A stretch of DNA of 64,000 nucleotides from contig NZ_CP053840.1 in assembly GCF_013201665.1 (NCBI RefSeq), forward strand, positions 1,798,001-1,862,000, given 5' to 3'. Below are positions 42,123 through 51,293 of the stretch, one piece after another (position 1 is the stretch's first letter; every line of letters begins with the position of its first letter). The notes below the pieces were generated by a model that worked only from the letters and a program-made list of their open reading frames with translations, had not been told where the DNA came from and searched no databases. This DNA is from Arcobacter venerupis (GTDB lineage: Bacteria; Campylobacterota; Campylobacteria; Campylobacterales; Arcobacteraceae). A program made the translations under genes and the position numbers.

Positions 42123-43775
42123 TCAAGTTATTAAATTTTTCCAATTATTTTTAATATAATCAGCAACTCTAAAAGAATTTGCATAAATTGTCCATGTAAA
42201 CGGTACACTTCCACCTGTTGGCATAAAACTAGCATCAGTTACAAAAAGATTAGATACTTCATGGGCTTGACAATATTTGTTTAAAACTGAAGTTTTAGAA
42301 TCATTTCCAAATCTGCAACCACCAGCTAATAAGTTTGATGATGGAAGTGGTGAAATATCTGATATTATCTTTTTTCCACCCATTTTTTCAAATAACTTTA
42401 TTGCTTTTTCTTCTAAAAATTTAGAAGCTCTTAAATCTTGTTCATGACTACCAATTCTAATATTTGCAACTGGAATCCCATATTTATCTTTATATTTTTC
42501 ATCAACACTTACAAAAGAGTCATCATTTGGTGTCCAATCGACAAAAATTTCCATATTTAGAGTTCTAGTTTTTGTAAAAGTTTCAAAGATTTTATTTTGT
42601 AGCTCTTCACCGATTAATAATTCACTCTCGTTCCATCGTAAAAATGAAGCTCTTCTTATTGGATTTGCATGTTCAAAAAGAATATCTATTGTTCCTGTTT
42701 TAAACTCTTTTGTATAATACCAATCAAGTAAACTTCTATTTACAAATAATCCTGCTTCTTGTAAATCTTTTAAATTCATATTTGTTTCATCAAAAGTGGC
42801 ACTTACAATTCCACCACTACTTGAAAGAAAGTTTTTTCCCACATTTCCACTATTATTTGCAAGCCCTTTGGGGAAATTTTCATCTTTTGAATTTAATAAA
42901 AGTCTTGAAGTCTCCACAGATTGAGCAGCAACTACAAAAAGTTTTGCTTTTACCTCTTTTTTTCTTCCCTCTTTTGTTAAATAGGTGGCACTATTTATTT
43001 TTTTGTCTTTTGAAGTATTTAGTTTAACTACAAAGGCATTTGCAATAATTTCTACATTATTTGTTAAAAGTGCATCTTTTATCAAACTAGCTCGTGAACT
43101 TCCCTTTGCACCACTTGAACAAGGGTATGAACCACAATAATTTGAGTAATAACAAGGATTTCTATGCCCTTTTGCACTTGAAATTATTGCTCTTGGTGTT
43201 TTAATACTTTTATAATTTAACTCATCGCAAGCTTTATCTATTAAATTTACGATTTTATTCTCTTGTAATGCTTCATAAGGAAAATCTTTTGTACTTCTTG
43301 GCTCAGAAAATTCATATTTTTGAACTTCTCCTGAAACCCCCACCAGTTCTTCAACTTTTGTATAATAAGCTTCCATTTCATCATAGGAAATTGGCCAATC
43401 AACAATGTTTGAATTTTTAGGAATTCCATAAGTTGAAGCTAATTTAAAGTCATTTGGTTTAAGTCTATGAAAATATCCACTCATAAAATTTGAGGAACCA
43501 CCTAAAAGGTTACCATTCCAAAAACTCCAACCACTCTCATAAGTTGGAAATTTCACCCACTCATTTTCTCTTTTTTCTTCAATTGTGTGATATTCATCTT
43601 TTAGATTTGGTGTATAAATAGGACGCCTTACGACTAACTCATCCTTTGAAAAATCTTTTTCATTATAAATGTCACCTTTTTCTAAAACACAAATTTTCAG
43701 ACCTTGTTTACTTAATTCATAAATAATTGGACCAGCACCTGCTCCGCTTCCAATAACACAAACATCATACATCAT
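42123..43775 (-). CDS. GMC-family flavin oxidoreductase
   Basis: The 550-residue protein starts with the FAD-binding CVIGSGAGAGPIIYELSKQG (about 6-25), followed by EKGD. GMC features follow: WNGNLLGGSSNFMSGYFHR, RNPCYYSNYCGSYPCSSGAK (a Cys-rich stretch seen in gluconate 2-dehydrogenase large subunits), VVAAQSVETSRLLL and a C-terminal TDASFMPTGGSVPFTWTIYA. It should oxidise a sugar or alcohol and pass electrons to a cytochrome. It overlaps the small-subunit gene by 4 nt, so both are made together. No cytochrome c partner is adjacent. Substrate unknown. Confidence 0.9.
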   Translation of the reverse strand: MMYDVCVIGSGAGAGPIIYELSKQGLKICVLEKGDIYNEKDFSKDELVVRRPIYTPNLKDEYHTIEEKRENEWVKFPTYESGWSFWNGNLLGGSSNFMSGYFHRLKPNDFKLASTYGIPKNSNIVDWPISYDEMEAYYTKVEELVGVSGEVQKYEFSEPRSTKDFPYEALQENKIVNLIDKACDELNYKSIKTPRAIISSAKGHRNPCYYSNYCGSYPCSSGAKGSSRASLIKDALLTNNVEIIANAFVVKLNTSKDKKINSATYLTKEGRKKEVKAKLFVVAAQSVETSRLLLNSKDENFPKGLANNSGNVGKNFLSSSGGIVSATFDETNMNLKDLQEAGLFVNRSLLDWYYTKEFKTGTIDILFEHANPIRRASFLRWNESELLIGEELQNKIFETFTKTRTLNMEIFVDWTPNDDSFVSVDEKYKDKYGIPVANIRIGSHEQDLRASKFLEEKAIKLFEKMGGKKIISDISPLPSSNLLAGGCRFGNDSKTSVLNKYCQAHEVSNLFVTDASFMPTGGSVPFTWTIYANSFRVADYIKNNWKNLIT

Positions 43776-44266
43776 ATTTTTTGTCCATAAGTTTTTAAAG
43801 GTCTTGGAATTCCTATTGAATGGTTTACGCTATTCCAAGCTATTTGATTAAAGTTTCCACCATAAATCGGGTCACTAAACATGGCTTCAATTCCATAATA
43901 TGAGAGTTTTGAAATCCAAGATTTTGCATATTCATTATTTTTAGCAACATTAAAGATAAGAGTTCTTTTTTTCTCTTGTGACAAATTTAAAAAATCTGGA
44001 AAAGCACTAAGAAAATCTTTTGAACCTTGTAAAACCAAAGTTTTATCTTCATCATCAAAAGTTTTATTAGAAATGTTTTGTACTAAATATTCTACTGCTT
44101 TAAACTCTTTTGCGCTTGGCATCAAAGAAGTTTTTGGAAATATGATATTTAAAATTTCATCTAAGAGCATCAAAGTTTTAGATGGAATATTTTTGGCAAA
44201 TGCAATATTACTTGAAAATAAAATTGCACTTATTGTTGTAAATTTTATAAAGTTTCTTCTTTTCAT
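43772..44266 (-). CDS. Gluconate 2-dehydrogenase subunit 3-like protein, Tat signal
   Basis: The 164-residue protein starts with a twin-arginine signal peptide (MKRRNFIKFTTISAILFSS, cleavage near AFA-KN), so the small subunit is probably exported folded by the Tat system and can carry the GMC subunit with it. The mature part contains the family's LDEILNIIFPKTSLMPSAKEFKAV and YYGIEAMFSDPIYGGNFNQIAW. I chose the ATG at 44266 at the signal peptide; an 83-residue upstream extension would overlap the divergent fliK gene and is not protein-like. Confidence 0.88.
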   Translation of the reverse strand: MKRRNFIKFTTISAILFSSNIAFAKNIPSKTLMLLDEILNIIFPKTSLMPSAKEFKAVEYLVQNISNKTFDDEDKTLVLQGSKDFLSAFPDFLNLSQEKKRTLIFNVAKNNEYAKSWISKLSYYGIEAMFSDPIYGGNFNQIAWNSVNHSIGIPRPLKTYGQKI

Positions 44267-44309
44267 GGAAAAATTGTATCTAAATATTTGTGTAGCAATC
44301 ATGTAGATT

Positions 44310-46082
44310 ATGTTATACTTTGGCATGTTAGTAACAAATAATCCTTTATTAAATATACTATTACCAAATGATAACAAAGTTTTAAAAGAGGCTTTAAAAG
44401 AAGCTGACTCAAAAACATTAGAACAATTAGTTAAAAATAGTAGTGGTTCGGTTAATGATGTTTTAAAAGATTTATTTGATAATTTAAAAAATGGTACAAA
44501 ATCAAACTCTAGCATTGAAAATATGCTAAAAAATTCTACTGTATTTAAAGAAATGGGAACTTTCTCAAACTCTCTTTCTTCAATGCTAGAATCAATTACA
44601 TCGCAAGATGGAAATCCAACTTTAGAAAAATTTAAACCAATTTTAGAAAATTTCCTAAAAAATATAAAAGATATGGATGCAAATACCCTAAAAGAACAAC
44701 TAAAAAATTCAGGTGTTTTTTTGGAGTCAAAAATGGCTCAAAATCCAAATGCAAAAGTTGAAAATATATTAAATCAAATTCAAAATTTGATAAAAGATTT
44801 AAATACTCCCCAATCAAAACAAGTAAATGAACTTATAACAAAAATTCTTCAAACACCAAATAATAGTGATGTAAATGCTAATTTGGCAAATCTAAAAACA
44901 CTTTCAAGTGCTTTACAAAATTTGACAAATTCACTTTCTAAACCCCAAACACAAAGTTTATCAAACCTTACAAATCAATTGCAAAACATTTTAAATGAGG
45001 GAACCCTTGTAGAATCAAAAATTGAAAATACACCAAACTATCAAAATTTACAAACAAAAGAGAATGTTACAGTTCAAAATAAAGAAACACAAACATCAAC
45101 ATTGATGCAAACAAAACAAGAACTTAATCCTATAATTAAAGAAAACACTCTAACTCAATCAAATATTCAGACAAACTTGCAAACAAAAGAAATTATAAAT
45201 ACTCAAACAAAAGAGTTACTAAGTCAACTTAAAAATGAGCTAGTTCAAAATCCAATTTTACAAAATAAAAATATTATGCCATTAATTGATAATCTTTTAA
45301 AAATGGATAATCTATTTGCAAAAAATGAAAATTTATCTACTTTACTTAGTCAAAATAATTTAAGCAGTTTTACAAGTAACTTTGCATCAAATTTAAATCC
45401 TTTATTAAATGATTTAAAACAAAGTTTAGAAAATCTTAATCCAACTGAACATAATATGCAAAATCAAGTAACAAAGTTAGTAGAAAAAATTGAAAATATA
45501 ATAAAAGATATTTCAAATCCTGCTTTACAAAAAAATGATAATTCTAATATAAATGAAGATATGAAAACAGTTCTATTAAAAATGCAAGATGAATTATCTT
45601 CAAAAACTGATCCAAAATCACAAGAATTAAATAAACAAATTGATAAACTTTTAACTCAAATTGATTATCAACAACTTCTATCACTGAGTTCAAATTCAAA
45701 TAGTGTTTATCTTCCTTTTCTTTGGGATATGTTAGAAGATGGAAATATTTCTATGAAAAAAACTGATGAAGAAAAGTTTTATTGCCAAATAAATCTAACT
45801 TTAAAGGATTTTGGAAAAGTTGATTTAATGTTAGCTTTGTATGACAAAAATAAACTTGATTTAACTATTTATGCACAAAGAGAGCATTTTAAAACAGCTT
45901 TGCAAGAGAATATACAAAAACTAAAAGTTGCACTAAATAGTGTTCGTTTAATTCCTGTAAATATAAAACTACTTGATTTAAAAGAAGAGAATGAATCAAA
46001 AGATAAACCAACACAAGCTTATATAAATAATGGTTACAATCAGAATTTAAATCCAAATTCTGGCGTGGATATAAGGGTATAA
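44310..46082 (+). CDS. fliK: Flagellar hook-length control protein FliK
   Basis: The 590-residue Asn/Gln/Lys-rich protein has a long low-complexity ruler region (about 100-440) and a C-terminal FliK domain from about 475 (FLWDMLEDGNISMKKTD, INLTLKDFGKVDLML, LDLTIYAQREHFKTAL). FliK measures hook length and switches the export gate through FlhB. An ATG at 44310 and one at 44325 are both possible. Neither has a ribosome site, and TATACT at 44314-44319 could make 44325 a leaderless start. The next gene, an FlhB-C-like protein, starts 1 nt after the stop. Confidence 0.85.
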   Translation: MLYFGMLVTNNPLLNILLPNDNKVLKEALKEADSKTLEQLVKNSSGSVNDVLKDLFDNLKNGTKSNSSIENMLKNSTVFKEMGTFSNSLSSMLESITSQDGNPTLEKFKPILENFLKNIKDMDANTLKEQLKNSGVFLESKMAQNPNAKVENILNQIQNLIKDLNTPQSKQVNELITKILQTPNNSDVNANLANLKTLSSALQNLTNSLSKPQTQSLSNLTNQLQNILNEGTLVESKIENTPNYQNLQTKENVTVQNKETQTSTLMQTKQELNPIIKENTLTQSNIQTNLQTKEIINTQTKELLSQLKNELVQNPILQNKNIMPLIDNLLKMDNLFAKNENLSTLLSQNNLSSFTSNFASNLNPLLNDLKQSLENLNPTEHNMQNQVTKLVEKIENIIKDISNPALQKNDNSNINEDMKTVLLKMQDELSSKTDPKSQELNKQIDKLLTQIDYQQLLSLSSNSNSVYLPFLWDMLEDGNISMKKTDEEKFYCQINLTLKDFGKVDLMLALYDKNKLDLTIYAQREHFKTALQENIQKLKVALNSVRLIPVNIKLLDLKEENESKDKPTQAYINNGYNQNLNPNSGVDIRV

Positions 46083-46083
46083 A

Positions 46084-46401
46084 ATGCAAGATAATAAAGA
46101 TTTCATTCAAAAATCAGTTGCACTTAAATACGATATAGAAAAAGACAATGCGCCAAAAATTATTGCAAAAGGAAAAGGTGAAACTGCTTCAAATATTATC
46201 AAAATTGCAAAAGAAAATAATATTCCTATTAGAAAAGATGAGGATTTGATAGAACTTTTATCACAAATTGATATAGATAAAGAGATTCCTGACTCTATGT
46301 ATAAAGCCGTTGCTGAAATATTTTCTTTTATCTATGACTTATCAAAAAATAAAAATAATATTGATGAAAAAATAAAAGAAAGAAGAACTAATAATATTTG
46401 A
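46084..46401 (+). CDS. FlhB C-terminal-domain homologue (FhlB/YlqH-like)
   Basis: The 105-residue protein resembles the cytoplasmic domain of the export gate FlhB: AVALKYDIEKDNAPKIIAKGKGE, ASNIIKIAKENNIPIRKDEDLIELL and a final helix. It lacks the membrane domain and has no NPTH autocleavage site, as in stand-alone 'FlhB-like' proteins of Campylobacterota and bacilli. In Campylobacter such a paralogue can replace the cleaved FlhB C-terminal fragment. Placement after fliK by 1 nt fits a role in substrate switching. Confidence 0.88.
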   Translation: MQDNKDFIQKSVALKYDIEKDNAPKIIAKGKGETASNIIKIAKENNIPIRKDEDLIELLSQIDIDKEIPDSMYKAVAEIFSFIYDLSKNKNNIDEKIKERRTNNI

Positions 46402-46463
46402 TATTCTTATAAGATTTTTTATACTATAATCTTAGATAATCAAAAATAAAGCATCAAATTTAT

Positions 46464-46904
46464 ATGACAAGAAACAATCTAGATAATCCAATTTTCTTAT
46501 TTATTGTACTACTTATAGCAATTATAATTAATGCTATTGCTTCTATACATTTTTTATTGATTATGTTTGCAGGTATTTTATTTACAGCTTTTTATAGATG
46601 TCTTAGAAAAAGATATTTATATTCTTTAACTTTTGTTGTAATCACATTTTTATTTATTGAAATAAATACAGGATTAAAACCTTTTACTTTAACACTTTTG
46701 TCACTTTTTATTTATATATTTATTTTACCAAAAGATGAAAATCACACCTCTTACAATTTATCAAGTAGTTATATCTACATAATATTTTTTTATATTGGTT
46801 TGATAATTCTTTGGTCAATTATTTTTGGATTAAACACACATATTTTGATTACATTAGCTATTAATGTAATCATAGATTTAATATTTTTTGGAGTATTTCT
46901 TTGA
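46464..46904 (+). CDS. Polytopic membrane protein, MreD-like by position
   Basis: The 146-residue protein has about four or five hydrophobic segments (FIVLLIAIIINAIASIHFLL, TFVVITFLFIEI, TLTLLSLFIYIFIL, and later). It ends where mrdA starts (4-nt overlap, TTGA). MreD of rod-shaped bacteria is a membrane protein of similar size that pairs with PBP2. The overlap suggests this protein helps the elongasome. I see no motif that proves it. The start ATG has no strong ribosome site. Confidence 0.6.
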   Translation: MTRNNLDNPIFLFIVLLIAIIINAIASIHFLLIMFAGILFTAFYRCLRKRYLYSLTFVVITFLFIEINTGLKPFTLTLLSLFIYIFILPKDENHTSYNLSSSYIYIIFFYIGLIILWSIIFGLNTHILITLAINVIIDLIFFGVFL

Positions 46905-48679
46905 ATATAAGACTAACGCTAATTTTTTTAATAATACTTGGAATCATGATAACTTTATTATCAAGAGTTTATTTTTTAAGTATTAAATCAAACACATATT
47001 ATGAAGAACTATCAAAAAATAATTACATAAAAAAAATCAATAAAGTTCCAATTAGGGGAATGATTGAAGATAGAAATGGTGAAAAACTTGCTATTAATGA
47101 AATGGGTTTTTCCATTCTTGTTAAACCCCATTTAAGCTCGTATAAACATAAAGAAAAATTAGAACAAATTATGGACTCAATTATTAAAGAATTTCCTCAA
47201 TTTGAAAAAGACAAGTTAATAAAAGATTATAAAAGAGAAGATTCATCTTATAATCATGATTTTATAAGTGTTGTAGACTACATACCTTATAAAGAATTTT
47301 TCCCAAAATATACTATTTTGTCTTCAAAAGAAGATATTAAGATTGAATCTTCAACAAAAAGATATTATCCACAAAAAGAGTTAGCTTCGCATATCATTGG
47401 ATACGTTGGGAAAGCTTCAAAACTTGATATTCTAAATAATGAATTATCAACTTATAATGGAATAATTGGGAAAAATGGTTTAGAAAAATTCTATAACTCA
47501 AAATTACAAGGTGAGATGGGTTATAAAGATGTAAAAGTAAATGCTTTAAATCAAGAAATAGAAATACTAAATGAAAAACCAGCTTCTATTGATAATAATA
47601 TTCAAATATCATTAGATATAAGATTACAAAAATATATTCAAGAGGTATTTACAGGAAAAAGTGGTGCTGTTGTTGTAATGAATGCAAATAATGGAGAATT
47701 ATTAGCATCAGCTTCTTTCCCAGAATTTGATAATAATATTTTTGCTCGTGGAATTTCAGTAAAAGAATGGAATGAAATGAGAAATGACTTTAATCATCCA
47801 TTTACAAATAAGATTATAAATGGTCTTTATCCTCCTGGTTCTGTTATAAAAATGGGAGTTGCATTAGCATTTTTGGATAATGGAGTAAAAGAAAACTTTA
47901 CTGTTAATTGTTCGGGGTCTTTAACTATTGGAAATAGAAATTTTAGATGTTGGAAATCAACAGGACATGGTGTTGTAACATTTAGAAGAGCAATTGCTGA
48001 GAGTTGTGATGATTTTTTCTATAAAGGTAGTTTAAAAATTGGAATTAATAAAATTTCTCATACCTTAGATAAATTAGGTTTTGGTCAGCAAACTGGAGTT
48101 GATCAAATTAATGAATTTGTTGGAGTTAACCCAAATAAAGAGTGGAAAGAAAACAAATATAAACAACCTTGGTATGTGGGAGAAACAGTAATTACATCAA
48201 TAGGTCAAGGAAATATGCTTGTAACTCCTTTACAAATAGCTAGATATACAAGTTATATTGCAACAGGGAAATTACCAAAACCTCACTTTTATAAAGCAAA
48301 TTATGAAGAGCCAAAAGCAGTTGATATTCCATCTGAATATCTAGATATTATCAGAAAAGGTATGTATGATGTTTCTTACGCACCAAAAGGAACAGCTAGC
48401 AGACATATTAGCTCTAAAATAACAATTGCTTCAAAAACAGGAACTGCACAAGTTGTTTCTATTCCTCAAGCTGAAAAAGTAAGAATGAAAGAGAGTGAAT
48501 TACAATATTACGAGAGATCTCATGCATGGCTTACAACATATGGACCATTTGAAAATCCTCAATATGTAGTAACAATAATTGAAGAGCATGGTGGACATGG
48601 TGGAGAAGCAGCAGGTGAAATTGCAAGTAAGATTTACGACAAATTAGATGAATTAGGTTATATTAAACCTAAAGAGTAA
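46901..48679 (+). CDS. mrdA: Penicillin-binding protein 2 (transpeptidase)
   Basis: The 592-residue protein has an N-terminal membrane anchor (LTLIFLIILGIMITLLS), a PBP dimerisation domain with PIRGMIEDRNGEKLA, and a transpeptidase domain with SxxK at 314-317 (PPGSVIK), SCD at 368-370 and KTGT at 512-515. It cross-links peptidoglycan during elongation and gives rod or curved shape. The start is TTG, 8 nt after GGAG, overlapping the upstream stop; a later ATG would remove the anchor. Confidence 0.94.
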   Translation: MNIRLTLIFLIILGIMITLLSRVYFLSIKSNTYYEELSKNNYIKKINKVPIRGMIEDRNGEKLAINEMGFSILVKPHLSSYKHKEKLEQIMDSIIKEFPQFEKDKLIKDYKREDSSYNHDFISVVDYIPYKEFFPKYTILSSKEDIKIESSTKRYYPQKELASHIIGYVGKASKLDILNNELSTYNGIIGKNGLEKFYNSKLQGEMGYKDVKVNALNQEIEILNEKPASIDNNIQISLDIRLQKYIQEVFTGKSGAVVVMNANNGELLASASFPEFDNNIFARGISVKEWNEMRNDFNHPFTNKIINGLYPPGSVIKMGVALAFLDNGVKENFTVNCSGSLTIGNRNFRCWKSTGHGVVTFRRAIAESCDDFFYKGSLKIGINKISHTLDKLGFGQQTGVDQINEFVGVNPNKEWKENKYKQPWYVGETVITSIGQGNMLVTPLQIARYTSYIATGKLPKPHFYKANYEEPKAVDIPSEYLDIIRKGMYDVSYAPKGTASRHISSKITIASKTGTAQVVSIPQAEKVRMKESELQYYERSHAWLTTYGPFENPQYVVTIIEEHGGHGGEAAGEIASKIYDKLDELGYIKPKE

Positions 48680-48748
48680 GATTTATGATTATATCATTTT
48701 AATAAATTTTTAGATATTATATTTTTCATTTTTAAAATAGGATTTTTT

Positions 48749-49477
48749 TTGAAATTTATAATCACACTTTTACTCTTTTCTATTTTTGCCTTTGCAGCAG
48801 ATACAGCGCCTATAGTTAATCTTTCAGTTTCAGGTATAAATGAACCTGCACAGTTTGTAAAAACGATTAATATCGCTCTTATTTTAACACTAATGGTATT
48901 AGCTCCAACACTAATATTAATGGTTACATCTTTTACTAGACTTATTATTGTATTTTCACTTTTACGACAAGCAATGGGTTTACAACAAACTCCACCAACT
49001 CAAATCGTAATATCATTATCATTAATATTAACAATTTTTATAATGGAACCTTATGGTAAGAAATCTTGGGAGGAAGGTATAAAACCTTACATGGATGAAA
49101 AAATAGGTTATGAAGTTGCCCTTCAAAAAGGAATTCAACCTTTTAAAGAATTTATGATAAAAAATACAAGAGAATCAGATTTAGCTTTATTTTATAGAAT
49201 TAAAAAAGAACCAAATCCTAAAAATATAGATGATGTTCCATTAACACTTTTAATGCCATCATTTATTGTAAGTGAACTAAGAACTGCTTTTGAAATTGGA
49301 TTCTTAATCTTCTTACCTTTTTTAGTAATTGATATTATTGTAGCATCCATATTAATGAGTTTGGGTATGATGATGTTACCACCTGCAATGATCTCCTTAC
49401 CTATTAAAATCATCTTTTTTATCATAATTGATGGATGGCAGTTAATTATAGGAAATCTGTCTCAATCCTTTAAATAG
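48749..49477 (+). CDS. fliP: Flagellar export-gate protein FliP
   Basis: The 242-residue inner-membrane protein has a signal peptide (FIITLLLFSIFAFAAD), four membrane segments and FliP hallmarks: LTLMVLAPTLILMVTSFTRLIIVFSLLRQAMGLQQTPPTQIVISLSL region (48860-49020), VTLLMPSFIVSELRTAFEIGF-type loop, and the C-terminal SLGMMMLPPAMISLPIKIIF. It forms the core of the export gate. The start is TTG, 6 nt after AGGA. It follows mrdA by 69 nt and is separate from other flagellar genes, the dispersed pattern usual in Campylobacterota. Confidence 0.95.
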   Translation: MKFIITLLLFSIFAFAADTAPIVNLSVSGINEPAQFVKTINIALILTLMVLAPTLILMVTSFTRLIIVFSLLRQAMGLQQTPPTQIVISLSLILTIFIMEPYGKKSWEEGIKPYMDEKIGYEVALQKGIQPFKEFMIKNTRESDLALFYRIKKEPNPKNIDDVPLTLLMPSFIVSELRTAFEIGFLIFLPFLVIDIIVASILMSLGMMMLPPAMISLPIKIIFFIIIDGWQLIIGNLSQSFK

Positions 49478-49506
49478 TTGCCTATTAAATTTATTTAATA
49501 GGCAAC
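49477..49506. terminator. Hairpin between convergent fliP and histidine-kinase genes
   Basis: GTTGCCTATTAAA (49477-49489) pairs with TTTAATAGGCAAC (49494-49506). The 13-bp stem with a 4-nt loop overlaps both 3' ends. T runs are short, so it may stabilise transcripts more than end them. Confidence 0.6.
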
Positions 49507-51284
49507 ATGAGAATGAAGCTTGCACCAGTGTAACTTTTATTTTCATACTCAAAAGTTTTATTTGAAACTTTTAACTCACCTTTTGCTTTATCTATAATTA
49601 TTTTTGACATGTACAAACCAATTCCAGTACCTGATTTACTATCTTTTGTTGTAAAATGACTATCAAAAATTTTGTTAATTATACTTTCTTTTATTCCACC
49701 TGCATTATCTAGGAATTCTAAAACTAAATTATTATCCTGAATTTTTGTGTTAATTTTTACAAGTTTTATATCATTATTTGAATTTTCCAAAGAATCAATG
49801 GCGTTACTTAAAAGATTCATATAAACTTGAATAATTTCATTTTCATAACCTAAAATAACTATATTTTCAATCTCTTTAATAATAATCACATCAATTTTTC
49901 TAAGTTTTGAAGATAATAATACTAAAGATTTTTCAATAGAATTTTTTACATTAAACTCTTTTTTTTCTATTTTATTATTATAAAAATCTCTAAAATCATC
50001 AATAGTTTTAGACATATATCTAGCAGATTTTGTAATATTATTTAATCCATCTTTCAAAAAATCATCATCTAATATATTTAACTCTTTATTTAAAAGAATT
50101 CCAGAGGTTAATGTCGTAATTATGGATAAAGGTTGTTTCCATTGGTGAGCAATATTTTCTAACATCTCTCCCATTGCGGCAAGTTTTGACTGTTCTAATA
50201 AAAGTTGTTGATTTATTTCTAGTTGATTTTCTATTTTCTTTTGTTTAGTTCTATCTAAAAAAGAAGCTATATAATAGAGGATTTCACCTTTATCATTTAA
50301 AACTGATTGAATTATTAAATGCTCATTTATAATTTTCCCATCTTTTTTTAGATTATTTATCTCTCCCATCCAAAAATTATTCTTATTCAAAGAATTATAC
50401 ATATTTTCATAAAACTCTTTATTATGCATTCCTGATTTTAAAATAGCAGGTGTTTTTCCTTTAACTTCATCCAAAGTATATCCGGTGATTCTTGTAAAAG
50501 ATTTATTAACTTGAACTATTTTTTGTTTGGCATCGGTTATTATCATTCCACTTTGTGTTTCAAAAGCTGCTGAAGCAACTTTTAATATATAATAAGAATT
50601 TTCAATTCTCTCAAGCATAGTATTTACTTCTTTATAAAGCTTCCCAAACTCATTTGTTTCATTTGTAATAACTCTTTTACTTAAAGCCTCTGTTTTATCA
50701 ATTCGCTCTAAAAAAGATACTAATTTTAAAATAGGCTCAGTAAATTTATTAGCGAAAAAATTTGCTAATAAAAAAGATATTCCTAAAGCATATAAAAATA
50801 TAAAAAGTATTATAAAAATATCTTTTTTAATAATATCACTTAGTGATTCTATTTTAAATTCAAAATAGACTACACCCAAAGGTATATCTTGATAAATTGC
50901 TTTATGATAAATTTTAATAATATTATTATGTTTAGAAGGTTTATTTATACTATTATAATTTATTTTTTCAACTTCAAAACTTTTATCATCAATATTGTAT
51001 TGAAGTATTGCCTTTGCATTTTTTTTATATAAAACTAATTTCTGAAGATTTGTAAAAGATTTTAATTGAGTTGATATATCAGCAGCAGCTGATACATCAT
51101 CTAAAAGGATAAGTTTCCCCACATCTTGAGAAATAACTATTCCTATAGTATTTGATAATTCTAAGGTTTTTTTATATTGCTCATTCATATACCAAGAAAT
51201 AAAACCTATATAACCTAAGGCACTTGTAATTGAAGTCACACTTAAAATAATAAGAATTAATTTTCTTTTGATAGAACCTTTCAT
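49491..51284 (-). CDS. PAS-domain sensor histidine kinase
   Basis: The 597-residue protein has TM1 (8-31), a periplasmic sensor (about 32-154), TM2 (155-177), a HAMP-like linker (178-230), a PAS domain (about 235-345, QSGMIITDAKQKIVQVNKSF) and a kinase core. The core has phospho-acceptor His380 (MGEMLENIAHQWKQPL, the HWKQP type), an N box (LLSNAIDS) and G boxes (LEFLDNAGGIKE, SKSGTGIGLYMSKII). No response regulator is adjacent, so it is an orphan. It lies 9 nt downstream of the rhodanese gene, suggesting a sulfur-related signal. Confidence 0.92.
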   Translation of the reverse strand: MKGSIKRKLILIILSVTSITSALGYIGFISWYMNEQYKKTLELSNTIGIVISQDVGKLILLDDVSAAADISTQLKSFTNLQKLVLYKKNAKAILQYNIDDKSFEVEKINYNSINKPSKHNNIIKIYHKAIYQDIPLGVVYFEFKIESLSDIIKKDIFIILFIFLYALGISFLLANFFANKFTEPILKLVSFLERIDKTEALSKRVITNETNEFGKLYKEVNTMLERIENSYYILKVASAAFETQSGMIITDAKQKIVQVNKSFTRITGYTLDEVKGKTPAILKSGMHNKEFYENMYNSLNKNNFWMGEINNLKKDGKIINEHLIIQSVLNDKGEILYYIASFLDRTKQKKIENQLEINQQLLLEQSKLAAMGEMLENIAHQWKQPLSIITTLTSGILLNKELNILDDDFLKDGLNNITKSARYMSKTIDDFRDFYNNKIEKKEFNVKNSIEKSLVLLSSKLRKIDVIIIKEIENIVILGYENEIIQVYMNLLSNAIDSLENSNNDIKLVKINTKIQDNNLVLEFLDNAGGIKESIINKIFDSHFTTKDSKSGTGIGLYMSKIIIDKAKGELKVSNKTFEYENKSYTGASFILMLPIK

Positions 51285-51293
51285 CTATTTTTA

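Noticed and set aside
44267-44515. 83-residue N-terminal extension of the gluconate dehydrogenase subunit 3 gene
   Set aside because: The extension runs antisense into fliK and would bury the twin-arginine signal peptide, which begins exactly at the ATG at 44266.
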